Origin: Diabrotica undecimpunctata
Taxonomy: Eukaryota; Arthropoda; Insecta; Coleoptera; Chrysomelidae
Assembly: GCF_040954645.1 (NCBI RefSeq)
Contig: NC_092809.1
Span: forward strand, 69,542,141-69,606,140
Direction of reading: 5' to 3'
Length of the DNA stretch: 64,000 bases
The position numbers and the translations under genes are program-made. This document shows positions 1 to 10,439 of the stretch, one piece after another; positions within the stretch are counted from its first letter, which is position 1, and each line of letters begins with the position of its first letter. The notes below the pieces were generated by a model. That model had not been told where the DNA came from. It ran no database searches and saw only the letters and a list, made by a program, of their open reading frames with translations.

Positions 1-1962
1 TATAATACTATTTATTGCAACTAGAAAAAGAGTAGGACTTAGAGTAGATCCTTGTGGAGTGCCGTTTTGAAGTACTCGTCTGGAGGATGTAAATCCATTG
101 GTTCTGACTCGAAAAGTTCGTGTTTCTAGAAAATTCTTAATAAAGGACAACATGTGCCCTTGAACATCCCATTCTTGAAGTGTTTTTAGTATAAGATGTC
201 TCCATGTTGTGTCAAACGCTTTTCTTATGTCAAAAAACACGGCAATAAGTTTTTGGTTGTGCAGAAAGGATTCATGTATACTTGATTCAAGTGTTATTAG
301 ATTGTCTGTTGTGGATCTACGCGTACGAAATCCACTTTGTCTGATACTTATTAGGTTATTGTTTTCGAGGTACCATTTAAGACGATAATTAAGGATTTTT
401 TCTAAAAGTTTGCAGGTACAACACGTAAGTGATATTGGACGATAGGAATTTGGATCGTCTTTTGGTTTATTATATTTAAGGATTGGAATTATAGTTGCTT
501 GCGACCATAGATCAGGAAAGTCATGATGAATAAAAATATTATTAAAAATATCAACTAATATTAGCTTTGCATTCAGAGGAAGATTTCGTAAGAAAAGAGG
601 GTGGATATCATCAGGTCCTGGACTCGAATTTTTAGCACTTAAACAAAATTCTAATTCTTGAAGACTTACTGGTTTGTTTATTGGATTGCCACTCTCTGTG
701 ATTTGTATATTTGAAGACTCCGTTAGTTTTTTGTGCTCTAGAAAGGATAGGCTGTAATTAGAATCACTAGAATTACGTTCGTATATATCTGCTAGTATTT
801 CTGGAATATCTTCTTTGTTTGAATGCATTTGGTTATTATATGATAGAGTATCTATACCTCGAAAGTATTTTGTACCTTTTATTCTACGGACTTTGTTCCA
901 TATGTTGCCTAAGGGAGTGGAAGGATTTATTGAAGAAACGTACTTTTTCCAACTTTCTCGTTTTGCTTTTTTGATTAATTGTCTGCTTTGAGCTCTGAGA
1001 TTTTTAAACCTTAAAAGGTTTTCGATAGTTTTATGTTTCTTGTAAACGTTAAAAGCGTGTTTAGACAAAGTGAGTGCTTGTGCAATTTCGTTATTCCACC
1101 AAGGAACTGGCTGCCTTTGACTCGATTTTGTTTTTCCCACTGCGATTGTTGCTGCAGAAATAATAATGTTATTAAATATTTCCAGATTTTGGTTTGCGTT
1201 ATTGGTTAAATTATATTTGTTTGTTTGTTCTTCTATCAGTGTTCGATATAAATTCCAGTCAGCTGACTTTATTTTCCATGTCTGGTGAATTGGAAAAGTT
1301 GATTTATCATTAGTGTTTATGGTTATCGTGATAGGGAAGTGATCACTATCATATAAATACCCCAATGTGTCCCAATATAATAAAGGAGCTAGCGACGGAC
1401 TGCATAAAGAGAGATCTATGGCAGAAAATGTACCATTGTATGAATTGAACCTAGTAGATTTGCCAGTGTTTAGTAAGACTAAATTTAAATTATCAATGAG
1501 ATTATTTAGGAGATTGCCACATTTGTCGGTTTTGTTACTTCCCCAAGTACTGTTGTGACAGTTAAAATCGCCTAATATTATTTTTGGGTGTGGAATTTGG
1601 TTTAAAACATTGCTTAGTTCAGTTATGTCTAAATCAGTAGGATGAGGTAAGTATACATTGCAAATATTGATTTTCATTTTGTGGGTGACTGACACTGCAA
1701 CTATTTCGAGATTTGTTTGTAGTTGTATTTCAGTTGACTCTATGTCATCCCTTACAAAAATTGCTGTTCCGCCGCTTGAGTGATCTGCAACTCGGTTTCT
1801 TAGAAAAGGAACATAATTTTTTAATGTCACACTTTGGTGCTTGAAATGGGTCTCTTCTAGGCATATGACTAAAGGAAGATATTCGTGTATAAGAAGCTTA
1901 ATGGATTCTATATGTGTAAAATAACCGTTGGGGTTCCACTGTAATATGAATGTGCTGGCCAT
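1..1962 (-). CDS. Non-LTR retrotransposon ORF2 (endonuclease + reverse transcriptase), partial at window edge
   Basis: I translated this minus-strand frame by hand from the ATG at 1962. It stays open for 654 codons and runs off the window at base 1. The N-terminus is an APE-type endonuclease that nicks target DNA: QWNPNGY at residues 8-14, CLEETHF at 34-40, SGGTAIFV near 65, GDFNCHNSTWGS at 131-142 and SDHFPI at 206-211. The reverse transcriptase follows: SPGPDDI at 447-453, YRPISL at 507-512, GFRTRRST near 545, the catalytic-Asp motif FFDIRKAFD at 576-584 and TPQGSTLSP at 635-643. The YADD motif and C-terminus lie outside the window. ORF1 ends 22 nt upstream, the usual bicistronic LINE arrangement. 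The order and motifs fit the I/Jockey group; the exact clade is my inference. No stop or frameshift was seen, so this copy may be young. Confidence 0.93.
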   Translation of the reverse strand, partial: MASTFILQWNPNGYFTHIESIKLLIHEYLPLVICLEETHFKHQSVTLKNYVPFLRNRVADHSSGGTAIFVRDDIESTEIQLQTNLEIVAVSVTHKMKINICNVYLPHPTDLDITELSNVLNQIPHPKIILGDFNCHNSTWGSNKTDKCGNLLNNLIDNLNLVLLNTGKSTRFNSYNGTFSAIDLSLCSPSLAPLLYWDTLGYLYDSDHFPITITINTNDKSTFPIHQTWKIKSADWNLYRTLIEEQTNKYNLTNNANQNLEIFNNIIISAATIAVGKTKSSQRQPVPWWNNEIAQALTLSKHAFNVYKKHKTIENLLRFKNLRAQSRQLIKKAKRESWKKYVSSINPSTPLGNIWNKVRRIKGTKYFRGIDTLSYNNQMHSNKEDIPEILADIYERNSSDSNYSLSFLEHKKLTESSNIQITESGNPINKPVSLQELEFCLSAKNSSPGPDDIHPLFLRNLPLNAKLILVDIFNNIFIHHDFPDLWSQATIIPILKYNKPKDDPNSYRPISLTCCTCKLLEKILNYRLKWYLENNNLISIRQSGFRTRRSTTDNLITLESSIHESFLHNQKLIAVFFDIRKAFDTTWRHLILKTLQEWDVQGHMLSFIKNFLETRTFRVRTNGFTSSRRVLQNGTPQGSTLSPTLFLVAINSII

Positions 1963-1984
1963 TAACTCTTTATGTGTTAACTAT

Positions 1985-3322
1985 TTATTGTTGAGAACTT
2001 GATTCTTGGTCAGTTTCGTCAGTAGAAGAAGGACTGTTGAAAAGCAGTTTCTTCTTCAATCTGGTGATATTGTTTTTTAAAGTTTTATTTTGTATTTGGG
2101 AATATATAAAGTTTAAAATTTCTTTTATTTCTTGGCTTTCATTTGAATAATTTTTAACAATGACTTCAGGATGTTTTGAGTGAAGGGAATTTGCCAGAAA
2201 ATCACATATTTCATGAAAAGTAAGTGTAAAGGAAGGGTTTCTATTTTCAATTTTTTCTTTAATTTGATTTAGAATAATTGAAATATCTTCTTGGGTTTTA
2301 GGCTTTTTCTTAGGTTTTTGAGTATCGGGAGGAGGTAGGTCATTTTCAAGAATTTCAGGAGAGGATATTTGTCTTTTAGTTGCAGGAGTAATTTTAGTGC
2401 TTTTTCTATCGCTTTCAATTACTAAGGAATTATCTTGGAATATTTTTGGTTGATTCAAGATTTGTAATTCATTGTTTGTTTGTGAGGAAGTGGTTTGGTC
2501 TTTTGTAGCTGATGCGTGATTTTGTATGGTATTGGGTTCTGGTTCCATTAATGTTTCGGTATCTTCTTGGTATTGGTTTCGTGGTTGATCTTGTAGCTGA
2601 TTATATTTTTCATTGGTAGAGTTATGTATATTCACGTGGTGGTCAGTTTCCATTTGATTAATTGAGTTGCTTGATGATGATAAAGAAGGACAGTCAGAAT
2701 CTTGATGTCCGACAATCTTGCATCTGGAGCAGTTTAAACCATCTATGGAAATGTATAGTCGATATGATGTATTGTCGAATGAGATTAGAAATGAGTCAGG
2801 AATTGATGCATTTTCTAAAGGACTTATGAACATTTGCCTCCTAAAGCTGAGTACGTGGCTGTATTCTGAGTCTTGCATGCCTACTCTTAGAAACGTCATA
2901 TTGGAGGCGGATTTTATACCCATAGTTTTTAAGTGCTCTTCAATTAAGCTATTAGGTATAGTAGGACATACATTAGATATGATGAGTCTCTGGGCGGGGG
3001 TTATAAGTCTTCTTACTTCAATCTGGTTACCATCAATATTTATATATTTGTGGGAGCTAAGAAATTGATCAACTACATATTTAGAGGAGAGGTAGATGCA
3101 GATGCGGTTGTTTGATATTTTGGATGCCCAAACAACATTTTTGGGCTGTACTATTGATCCAACAGCTTTTATATATTCGAAAACTTTTATTCCTTGTATG
3201 GTTGAAAGTATAATACCTTGGTCTTTTGAAGGATATTTGAAACTATTTAATGCATTGGAGTAAGATATATGTGACGTAGTGGGTATATTTCGTGAGGTAG
3301 CAGCTGATTCCGGTTCATCCAT
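1985..3322 (-). CDS. Non-LTR retrotransposon ORF1 (Gag-like nucleic-acid-binding protein)
   Basis: A 445-residue protein starts at a true ATG (3322) and ends 22 nt before ORF2. In this family ORF1 proteins coat the element RNA and form the ribonucleoprotein. Residues 30-190 resemble the paired RRM-like folds of I/Jockey ORF1 proteins (inference from pattern). One CCHC knuckle is visible at residues 198-211 (CSRCKIVGHQDSDC, spacing C-X2-C-X4-H-X4-C). A long polar, Ser/Gln/Asn-rich linker follows, then a basic KKKPKTQ patch near 345. A compact C-terminal segment (about 350-425) recurs in the ORF1 relic at 58711-59270. No disruption is seen. Confidence 0.88.
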   Translation of the reverse strand: MDEPESAATSRNIPTTSHISYSNALNSFKYPSKDQGIILSTIQGIKVFEYIKAVGSIVQPKNVVWASKISNNRICIYLSSKYVVDQFLSSHKYINIDGNQIEVRRLITPAQRLIISNVCPTIPNSLIEEHLKTMGIKSASNMTFLRVGMQDSEYSHVLSFRRQMFISPLENASIPDSFLISFDNTSYRLYISIDGLNCSRCKIVGHQDSDCPSLSSSSNSINQMETDHHVNIHNSTNEKYNQLQDQPRNQYQEDTETLMEPEPNTIQNHASATKDQTTSSQTNNELQILNQPKIFQDNSLVIESDRKSTKITPATKRQISSPEILENDLPPPDTQKPKKKPKTQEDISIILNQIKEKIENRNPSFTLTFHEICDFLANSLHSKHPEVIVKNYSNESQEIKEILNFIYSQIQNKTLKNNITRLKKKLLFNSPSSTDETDQESSSQQ

Positions 3323-4074
3323 CTTCCCGCTGAGAATTTACGTACATTGGCACAGAGGATCTAAAGCCGGACTTGGCCACTTAATAAAATTAAACAGCAG
3401 CCTAGCCTAATTACTTGTTAGTAGCAAGAACCAGCAAAAAGTTGTTGTCAATAATCGATAAGTTGAATTGAAATCGATAAAATATTTTGCCTTTTAAACT
3501 TCTGATTTTAAGGTTATTAATAATGCAGTTTTGTACTCACAGAATTCTACGATTTTCAGTACACTGTCACATTTAACTTTGAACAGGATTTTGATTTTAA
3601 TATTATTCACTATTTACACGTTCAGAACTAAAGAAATAATAGTTTAAATATTTAAATTTTTAAGATGAACTTTGAAATGCGTCTAAACACTTTTCCTCAG
3701 AACTCTTGTTACTTAATTACAGAGAAAAACATGGTTTTTACAATAAAAACGAGAATTAGAAGGCGTATAGTCGGAAAGTAATAAAATAATGATATTAGTT
3801 CATGAGATTTCACAGAAGTTTATGGTTTTGTAACCCTTTAAATTTTACAAGTCAACACCAGCCGAATATAAAGGAAAAATAAAGCAATACTGATATTAGC
3901 GGAACTAGAGAAATATATAAAAGTAAAATAAATAAATACTAATAAATATGTAACAAACTGCACAAATTATTAATATAGGTGGAAATATTTAAAAACAGCA
4001 ATGATTTTGTTCATACTGAGTATGTCAACTGAGTCATACGTTATTTAATTCTTGCTCATCCTACAGGAAGAAGA
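3323..4074. other. LINE 5' leader plus AT-rich sequence without a gene
   Basis: The first hundred or so bases upstream of the ORF1 ATG (minus strand) are probably the 5' untranslated leader, but I cannot place the 5' end of the element. The rest is AT-rich, with no ORF, repeat or RNA gene that I recognise. Confidence 0.4.
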
Positions 4075-6158
4075 TCATCCTGATTTAAGAACCTTAGAAC
4101 CTGGCATCGAACAAGGAACGAAATCGATTACATCATGTGTAACAAGAAAGGTATCGTAGAAGATGTAACAGTAATAAATAATGTCTCTCTGGGTAGTGAT
4201 CACAGAATGGTTAGAGCTAAACTAAGGATTAAGTATAGCAAACGTAGAATTAACTTTAATAACACGATACAAATAGATACAGAAAAGCTAAAAGTCGATA
4301 AAGAAAAATATGCTAGCAAATTAAAAACCGCCCAGGCACTGAATCTAGAATAACTCAGCATTAATAAAATTAACTCAGTTATAAAAAAAGAACTGTTGAA
4401 TGCTAGCTCAGAAGTAGCAACCCGCCATAACAACAAAAAATCCAAAATAAGTGAAGAATCGAAGAATATGCTGAAACAACGAAAAGAGCTCCTGTCACTA
4501 AACAAAAGAAATACCACAGAATACAAAGAACTTAATCGAGCCATACAAAAAGAGATAAAAGACGATATTAAAAAACATCAACAAGAACATGTAGAAAGAG
4601 TGATAGAGAAAAATCGAAGTCTGAAATATTCCAAACCGAAATTAGGAAAGAAAAATATTATAACTATGAAAAATCAACAAGGCCAACTAGAAACAAGCAA
4701 AGCTCAGATATCAAAAATAGTTGAAAACTTCTATACTGAGTTATACCGCTCAAGAAACGATCCCCCTGACTTTTCAAAGCAAAATCTGAAAAGACAAATA
4801 GCAAACGTAAATTCTGAAGTAATGCCCGAAATAAGCGAAGTAGAAATAGAAAATGCAATTAAAGAATTGAAAAGAAATAAAGCACCGGGTAGTGATGGAA
4901 TTCTGGCATAAATGTTGAAAGAAGGCGGAGAAGAAGTCATCAGGTACCTAAAAATACTTTTTAATAAATGCCTATTTGAAGGAAACATACCAAAGAAATG
5001 GAATACTGCTAACACAATATTAATACACAAAAAGAGCAAGCCGGATTTAGAAAAGGGTTCAGTACATGTGACCATCTTCACACACTAAAGGTCCTAATAG
5101 AAAAAGTTAACGAATAGAATTTACCAATCTGTTTAGCATTTATAGACTACGAGAAAGCTTTTGACAGCATAGAATTATGGGCTATTGAGGAAGCACTGGT
5201 CAACAGCAGAATAGATTCTAAATATAGAATATTAATACATAATATATATCAACACGCTGAAATGGTAGTCACGATGGATAACGGAATGAAAACGAGGCCA
5301 ATAAAAATCAACCGAGGAGTAAGACAGGGAGACACCATATCTCCAAAACTATTTACTGTCTCACTTGAAGATATCTTTAAATCACTAAATTGGGAAACGC
5401 AGGGACTATCGATAAACGGAAAGTATTTAAACCATCTAAGATATGCAGATGACGTAGTACTAATAGCCGACAGCTGGAAAGAACTGAAGACGATGATCGA
5501 TGAGCTTCATACAGAATCCATAAAAAAAGGACTGAAAATGAATCTGAGTAAAACTAAGCTAATGTCGAATAAAGATGATCAACCGACGATAACCATCCAA
5601 GGAACAAAAGTGGAACATGTAGAAGAATACATATATCTGGGTCAGAATATCAAGGTAAACAAAGAAAACCAAACTACCGAAATAAGCAGACGAGTAAGAA
5701 TGGGATGGGCCGCATTTGGAAAACTCTCATACATATTGAAAGACAAAAAGATACCCCAAAACCTTCGAACCAAAGTGTTCGATTTTTGTATCCTTCCCGT
5801 TCTCACTTACGGAGCTCAAACCTGGACATTCACAAAAAAGAACATGGACAAGATTCGAAAAACTCAGCGAGCCATGGAACGACAGATGCATGGTATCTCA
5901 CTAATAGATCGGCAAACGAACGAAGCAATCCGATACAAAACAAAAATAAAGGACGCCGAGAAACAAGCAGCTAAATTAAAATGGAAATGGTCTGGACACA
6001 ACGAACGTCTCGAAGATGGTAGATGGAACAAAGAAGTCGGAAACTGGCGACCGTACGATGCTAAGAGACCAAGAGGAAGACCTCAAATGCGCTGGAGCGA
6101 CGATATCAAAAGAGTCGCAGGACCAATGTGGAAAGATTTTCAGAACACCCTGAGATGA
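4075..6158 (+). pseudogene. RTE-like non-LTR retrotransposon ORF2 relic (endonuclease C-terminus + reverse transcriptase)
   Basis: The segment begins in the end of an APE endonuclease (RNEIDYIMCNKKG, then GSDHRMV) and continues into a reverse transcriptase: NKAPGSDGI near 4880, FIDYEKAFDSIE near 5140, RGVRQGDTISPKLF near 5330 and LRYADDVVLIAD near 5440. The RTE-style C-terminus follows (YIYLGQNI, PVLTYGAQTW, RPRGRPQMRW) and ends with TGA at 6156-6158. In-frame stops lie at 4351-4353, 4909-4911 and inside 5114-5118. Near 5035-5045 the frame jumps from ILIHKK directly to GFRKGFSTCDH, so the intervening NYRPISLL-type block is missing. This internal deletion makes the copy dead. The final 298-residue stretch (5262-6158) is still open. 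Confidence 0.88.
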
Positions 6159-6383
6159 AGTAACGATTAATTATCATCTGTTCTGGCAAAGCGCGCAGTA
6201 ATAGGTACGGACTTTCCGCTTTTTCAGTTAAGTTGTTTAAGTGATTGATATAATGAATGTCTGTAAACTAATTATGTTGGCTTAAGACTGTCCTGAACTG
6301 TACAATTTGCGGCATTCAAAATAACTTAATATCTTCTTAGAGCTGACTGGTTTTCTGATGTTTATTGTCATTTCTCTTTTAAA

Positions 6384-6587
6384 TTACATATTCAGGACAG
6401 TTACAAGTTCTTTACATTTCATGTGTGTCATCCGAAAATAGCGAAAGAACTTGCAATCATCTTCGATCAAATCAAGAATTACAGTATGAAACTTCCTTAG
6501 TTCCAATCTCTTCCTATTTATTTTTGGAATCCACAAGCTGTTCTTCTTTTGACTTTTTCCCATTTTTTCTTCTTCTCCCAATAACAT
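6384..6587 (-). pseudogene. PIF/Harbinger (HARBI1-like) nuclease N-terminal fragment
   Basis: A 67-residue reading frame contains LWIPKINRKRLELRKFHT and then CKFFRYFRMTHMKCKEL. This matches the conserved start of HARBI1/ALP1-like transposase-derived nucleases (a W-x-P-x-N-x-x-R opening, then F-x-x-YFRM). The DDE nuclease core is absent downstream and no terminal inverted repeat was found, so this is an isolated exon-sized relic. It could be one coding exon of an unrelated gene carrying the same domain, but nothing around it supports that. Confidence 0.65.
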
Positions 6588-6849
6588 AAAACTTACAATA
6601 ATTTCTTTTTAACTTAACATTTTTTGCCAACACGAAGCAACTACATTCAACATCAGTTATCCCAACACACTTATCACAAAATCTAGGAAGAGATATTATA
6701 TTACTTTTGACCGACCGTCACAGTTCCCTAAAAATGTATCGTTCCGACCCTGGGCGCGCTTAGCTTTATTCTACAATAATGCAAAAGCATATATGATATT
6801 TTGGGAGATACGCCCAATAATTTTAATAAAGCAAAGATATAAAAAAGTT

Positions 6850-7800
6850 GATGGAGCACTGATGGGTTTACTACTGTAACCGGTAACAGAAAACCTGTTT
6901 ATTCAATAAATAAAACAGCTGGCAATAGAAACAGCCGAACACAAAGCCAAACTTTGGCTTGGGTAACTGATAATACTTTTAAAATCTTTACACATGGAGA
7001 AGAAAAACTAAAGGTATTTTTCATCATCAATAATATCCACCATAAAATCCGGTTTACTATACAACTGGAAGAAAATGCACAACTAACATTTTTAACTGTG
7101 TTAAATATTAAGGAAGGACGACGGGCACATAGGACACACTCTATACCGAGAACTCACACATACCGACAGATATCTACATGCAGATTCACATCACCAGGGC
7201 AATTACAGTCAATCATTAAAACACTGATGACATGATCTGAAAGACTGACAGACGAAGAACATAAAAATAAAGAAATGCATAATGTAAAAACAAGGCTATG
7301 GAAAAACGGTTTTTTAACATACACCTTTGAAAAGGTGAAACCAAAACCAATTGAAACAGCCATTATAACATATGTATAGGGTACAACAGAGTAAATAGAG
7401 AGAGTGCTAAAAGAACACAAAATAGAATTGATATTAAATACCGACAGAAAAAATCTCAACTATTTTATCATCCGCCAAACCAAAAATATCGTTAAAAAAT
7501 CAAGAAGCATACGAGTTTTCATGTGGGATCTATGAAAAATCTTACATCTGACAGACCAACCGAAGAATCTATGTTAGACGAGAAGAACATCAAGATGTCA
7601 TCGAAAGAAGAGAAAAAACGTCGTCCTTGGCATAACATATCTCAAACCCAGGACATACATTAAACCTGAACCTAATTACGATGCTACTTTACATTGAAAT
7701 TAAAAGAAAACGCAAATTTAGAGAATAAATAAAAACAGAAAAAAGTCCCAATAGTCTAAACAAAAGAGATGATGCTCAAAGGCTTCCAACAACACGGAAA
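6850..7800 (+). pseudogene. Penelope-like element relic (reverse transcriptase C-terminus and GIY-YIG endonuclease)
   Basis: Read across three frames, the segment resembles Penelope-like elements. At 6860 there is an MGxxLSPV block, then LAIETAEHKAKLW, then a decayed catalytic block reading VTDNTFKIFTHGEEKLK, where functional copies have YVDD. Next come [33 protein letters not shown] (second frame) and a RT tail with IERVLKEHKIE near 7405. At 7522-7650 a GIY-YIG endonuclease follows: CGIYEKSYI, QTNRRIYVRREEH. Several stops and frame changes make it non-functional. In Penelope elements the GIY-YIG nuclease makes the priming nick. Exact ends are not visible. Confidence 0.75.
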
Positions 7801-7899
7801 CGGTATTAATAAAAAAGTCAAAAATACATCAGACCACAAGACCGACTAGTAGGGTCCCTTCTACGTATTCAGACAGAATCAATTACTAGAAGTTTTGCC

Positions 7900-8005
7900 A
7901 AGGGCCTAATGTCTAGTTTCTTTATAGTGAACATTGTTGAAGGTGTTAAGTAATTCATCAGATGGCACAGCTAAGATGGCGTCATCAACATAGTTTTTGA
8001 TGAAG
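7900..8005 (-). pseudogene. Penelope-like reverse transcriptase fragment (YVDD motif)
   Basis: On the minus strand this short piece reads FIKNYVDDAILAVPSDELL and continues NTFNNVHY. That is the catalytic YVDD block of a Penelope-like reverse transcriptase with its usual downstream spacing. It is in the opposite orientation to the Penelope relic just upstream, so it comes from a separate insertion or an inverted rearrangement. It is too short to place in a subfamily. Confidence 0.6.
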
Positions 8006-8150
8006 GAAATATTGCATAATAATATTACAACTTTCTTTATTACAAATAAATTTATTAAAGTAAGTTTACTTACCTCATTAAGTTTGTAAGGAGTGAATTT
8101 TTTAATTAATTATACGTTGTCAGCAAATACTTCTGGTTCATTATATATAT

Positions 8151-8788
8151 GTTACGAGCAATGTCCGAAATTGGACAATCCTAGCATTGTACAGAAAATC
8201 TTGTCCACTTCTAGCATTGTACCCCTTTACTGTACAATCTCCGAAATATATATAATCGTCGGACTTTGTATAAAAGAATTGCTGTACAATGTTCGAATTT
8301 CAATAAGTAGCCATGCGTCAAAGTTTGAGATAATATATCAGATATCGATTCATATCGATTTTTACGATTATTCCCCATTTGTTATTAACGACAAACAAAC
8401 ATCAATTGAGGTTATAAATCCATAATTAACCAGCATTTTTGACTCTTGGATTCGTAGAATTAAATTATTTTAAATTATCATACATATCTCTTGAAAATCT
8501 AAGATGTTCTACACACTTCTTCCCTATATTATAGTGATATATCTATCTCTTGACGCTTTGAAATGTTTCACTAACAATATCTCTATTGTAGAACAATTTC
8601 TTCTTCGATTCGATTTTTCAATTTTTGATTTGGTGTGTCGCTTGTCAATAATAATCGATTCGAACCGATGAGCGTGTCGACAATTATTTTGATTATTTCG
8701 GACATTGTACAGTTTGGGGGTACAATGCTAGAAGTGGAGAATAATTTGTGTACAATGTTAGGATTGTCCAATTTCGGGCTTTGCTCTT

Positions 8789-8791
<3 letters not shown>
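8151..8791. mobile_element. MITE with about 100-bp terminal inverted repeats
   Basis: Bases 8151-8249 are repeated in inverted orientation at 8692-8791. Both arms contain CGAAATTGGACAATCCTA or a one-base variant, CCACTTCTAGCATTGTACCC, and a terminal GTTA(C/A)GAGCAA. The motif CATTGTAC recurs several times inside the arms. The 440-bp interior has no transposase. The ends sit in TA-rich DNA, so a TA target duplication is likely but cannot be delimited. Small reading frames crossing the arms are by-products of the repeat. Confidence 0.8.
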
Positions 8792-8859
<68 letters not shown>

Positions 8860-9040
8860 CTTTTCTTTTCTTTTCTTTTCTTTTCTTTTCTTTTCTTTTC
8901 TTTTCTTTTCTTTTCTTTTCTTTTCTTTTCTTTTCTTTTCTTTTCTTTTCTTTTCTTTTCTTTTCTTTTATTTTATTTTCTTTTCTTTTCTTTTCTTTTC
9001 TTTTCTATATATATATATATATATAAATATATATATATAA
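8792..9040. repeat. Composite microsatellite (TA)n-(TTTTC)n-(TA)n
   Basis: About 65 bases of TA dinucleotides are followed by roughly 147 bases of TTTTC pentamers (8859-9005), with a short TTTTA interruption near 8970, and then by a second TA tract. The left TA tract abuts the right end of the MITE. Confidence 0.97.
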
Positions 9041-9814
9041 TTTTATGTATTGACGATGTTGGTTAGACCTTAAGCACAGCCTTAAATAGCTTTTAAATTG
9101 TTATTTGCACTCCGTAGATAAGTACACACCTTAAGCAAATCAATCCGAAACTTTGAATAACATAATGGAAAACAAGTCTCGTTAGTAAACTGAAAATCAA
9201 ATTTCCGATTTAAGTGAAATCATTTCTAAGCTCATCCCAGTAAAACCCAACATACACAAAGTTGTCATTCCATCGATGTTTTAGCCATTACCCGTCCAAA
9301 ACTTTCTCATAAGCCACTTGAACAGTTCGCTGTATAAATATTTACGGTAGGTAATCTCATCTACGAGAAACTCCCTGCTAAGGAAAATATAAACACAACG
9401 ACTTTGCGGCATTGTCAGATTTTTTCATCTACTAAGCGGAAACTTATAAGCAGGATGGATTTAGGCCTATAGACTCTTAATCCCATTAAAAACGTAACAG
9501 AAGATATCTAAAGCTGATTGGAAATAAGTTCTTAAATGTTTAAGAAAAATGTATTATGACGAAGAGGGTTTGATGTCATTTTCTTGTGGAATTTTATACT
9601 GTGTTCCATGTAGAAAGAACACGTTTATATAAATAAGTAAAGGACATTTAAGCAAACAATTTTGTTCTTGCAAAATTAACAAAAAAATCTCTTAATAAAT
9701 TAGTTCTCGATAGAACAACATCCCGACACACTCTAAATGTTCTTTACATCTTAATCGCATAGGAAAAATTATATCATATTACGGTTATTAAGCAATAATA
9801 ATAATACCTACTAT
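9041..9814. other. No recognisable gene
   Basis: This is a unique-looking, AT-rich stretch. I saw no ORF of note, no inverted repeat and no RNA gene. Confidence 0.4.
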
Positions 9815-10100
9815 TAGTTAATAAACTATCAAGACAAACAACGCTAATCGATGTGGCGATACCTAACAACAATAATCTACGTATTAAGTATAATGAAAAG
9901 ATCGCCAAGTACAGAGATCTGGAAATATAAATAAGGAGACAATGGAGAATGGATAGTACCCAGACGATACCTATTATTCTTTCGACCACTGGAGTCATTC
10001 CGAAGAAACTCCTAGAAAACATAAAAAAGCTGGATCTAAATGAACATCTATATAAGATCATGCAGAAAGCTGTGCTACTTTCGACGTCCAGATGAGTGCG
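9815..10100 (+). pseudogene. Non-LTR retrotransposon ORF2 C-terminal fragment
   Basis: The plus strand reads TLIDVAIPNNNNLRIKYNEK, AKYRDLEI, a stop, then PIILSTTGVIPKKLLENI and LNEHLYKIMQKAVLL. This block, with the signature DVAIP...N...K..KY.DL and TGVIPK.L..N, is the region after the reverse transcriptase in a group of insect LINEs. I recognise the pattern but not the family name. The sequence to about 10260 (without coding sense) may be its 3' tail. Confidence 0.55.
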
Positions 10101-10439
10101 AACATTTTTGGGAGGTACACCGACGTACCAAGTCAACTAGGACTCGATAACATGGAAAGATTTCCACCACAGCTCAATCCTTTTGATACCGTAAGTATCT
10201 GGGATGAGTGCATTTTCCCCTTAGAGGGAGTGTGAGCCGTATAGCTAAATCTGGATACCTACTATTATTTATTCCTTAATACATATACAATGTATAGGAC
10301 AAGACATTTGTTTTACAAAGAAATAAAAATTAAAACATTTATAAACTATATAAAAATTACAAAAGTTTGGGATATATTTCTGTATAATTTTTTTCACCAA
10401 TTTCGCTATCTTTTCACTTTTATGTAGTCTGCATAATTT

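Noticed and set aside
2718..3068. 116-codon plus-strand open frame
   Set aside because: Antisense shadow of the LINE ORF1, which has a CCHC knuckle and a true start.
8748..9026. 92-codon open frame of Tyr/Ile and Phe/Ser/Leu repeats
   Set aside because: It is only a translation of the TA and TTTTC microsatellites.
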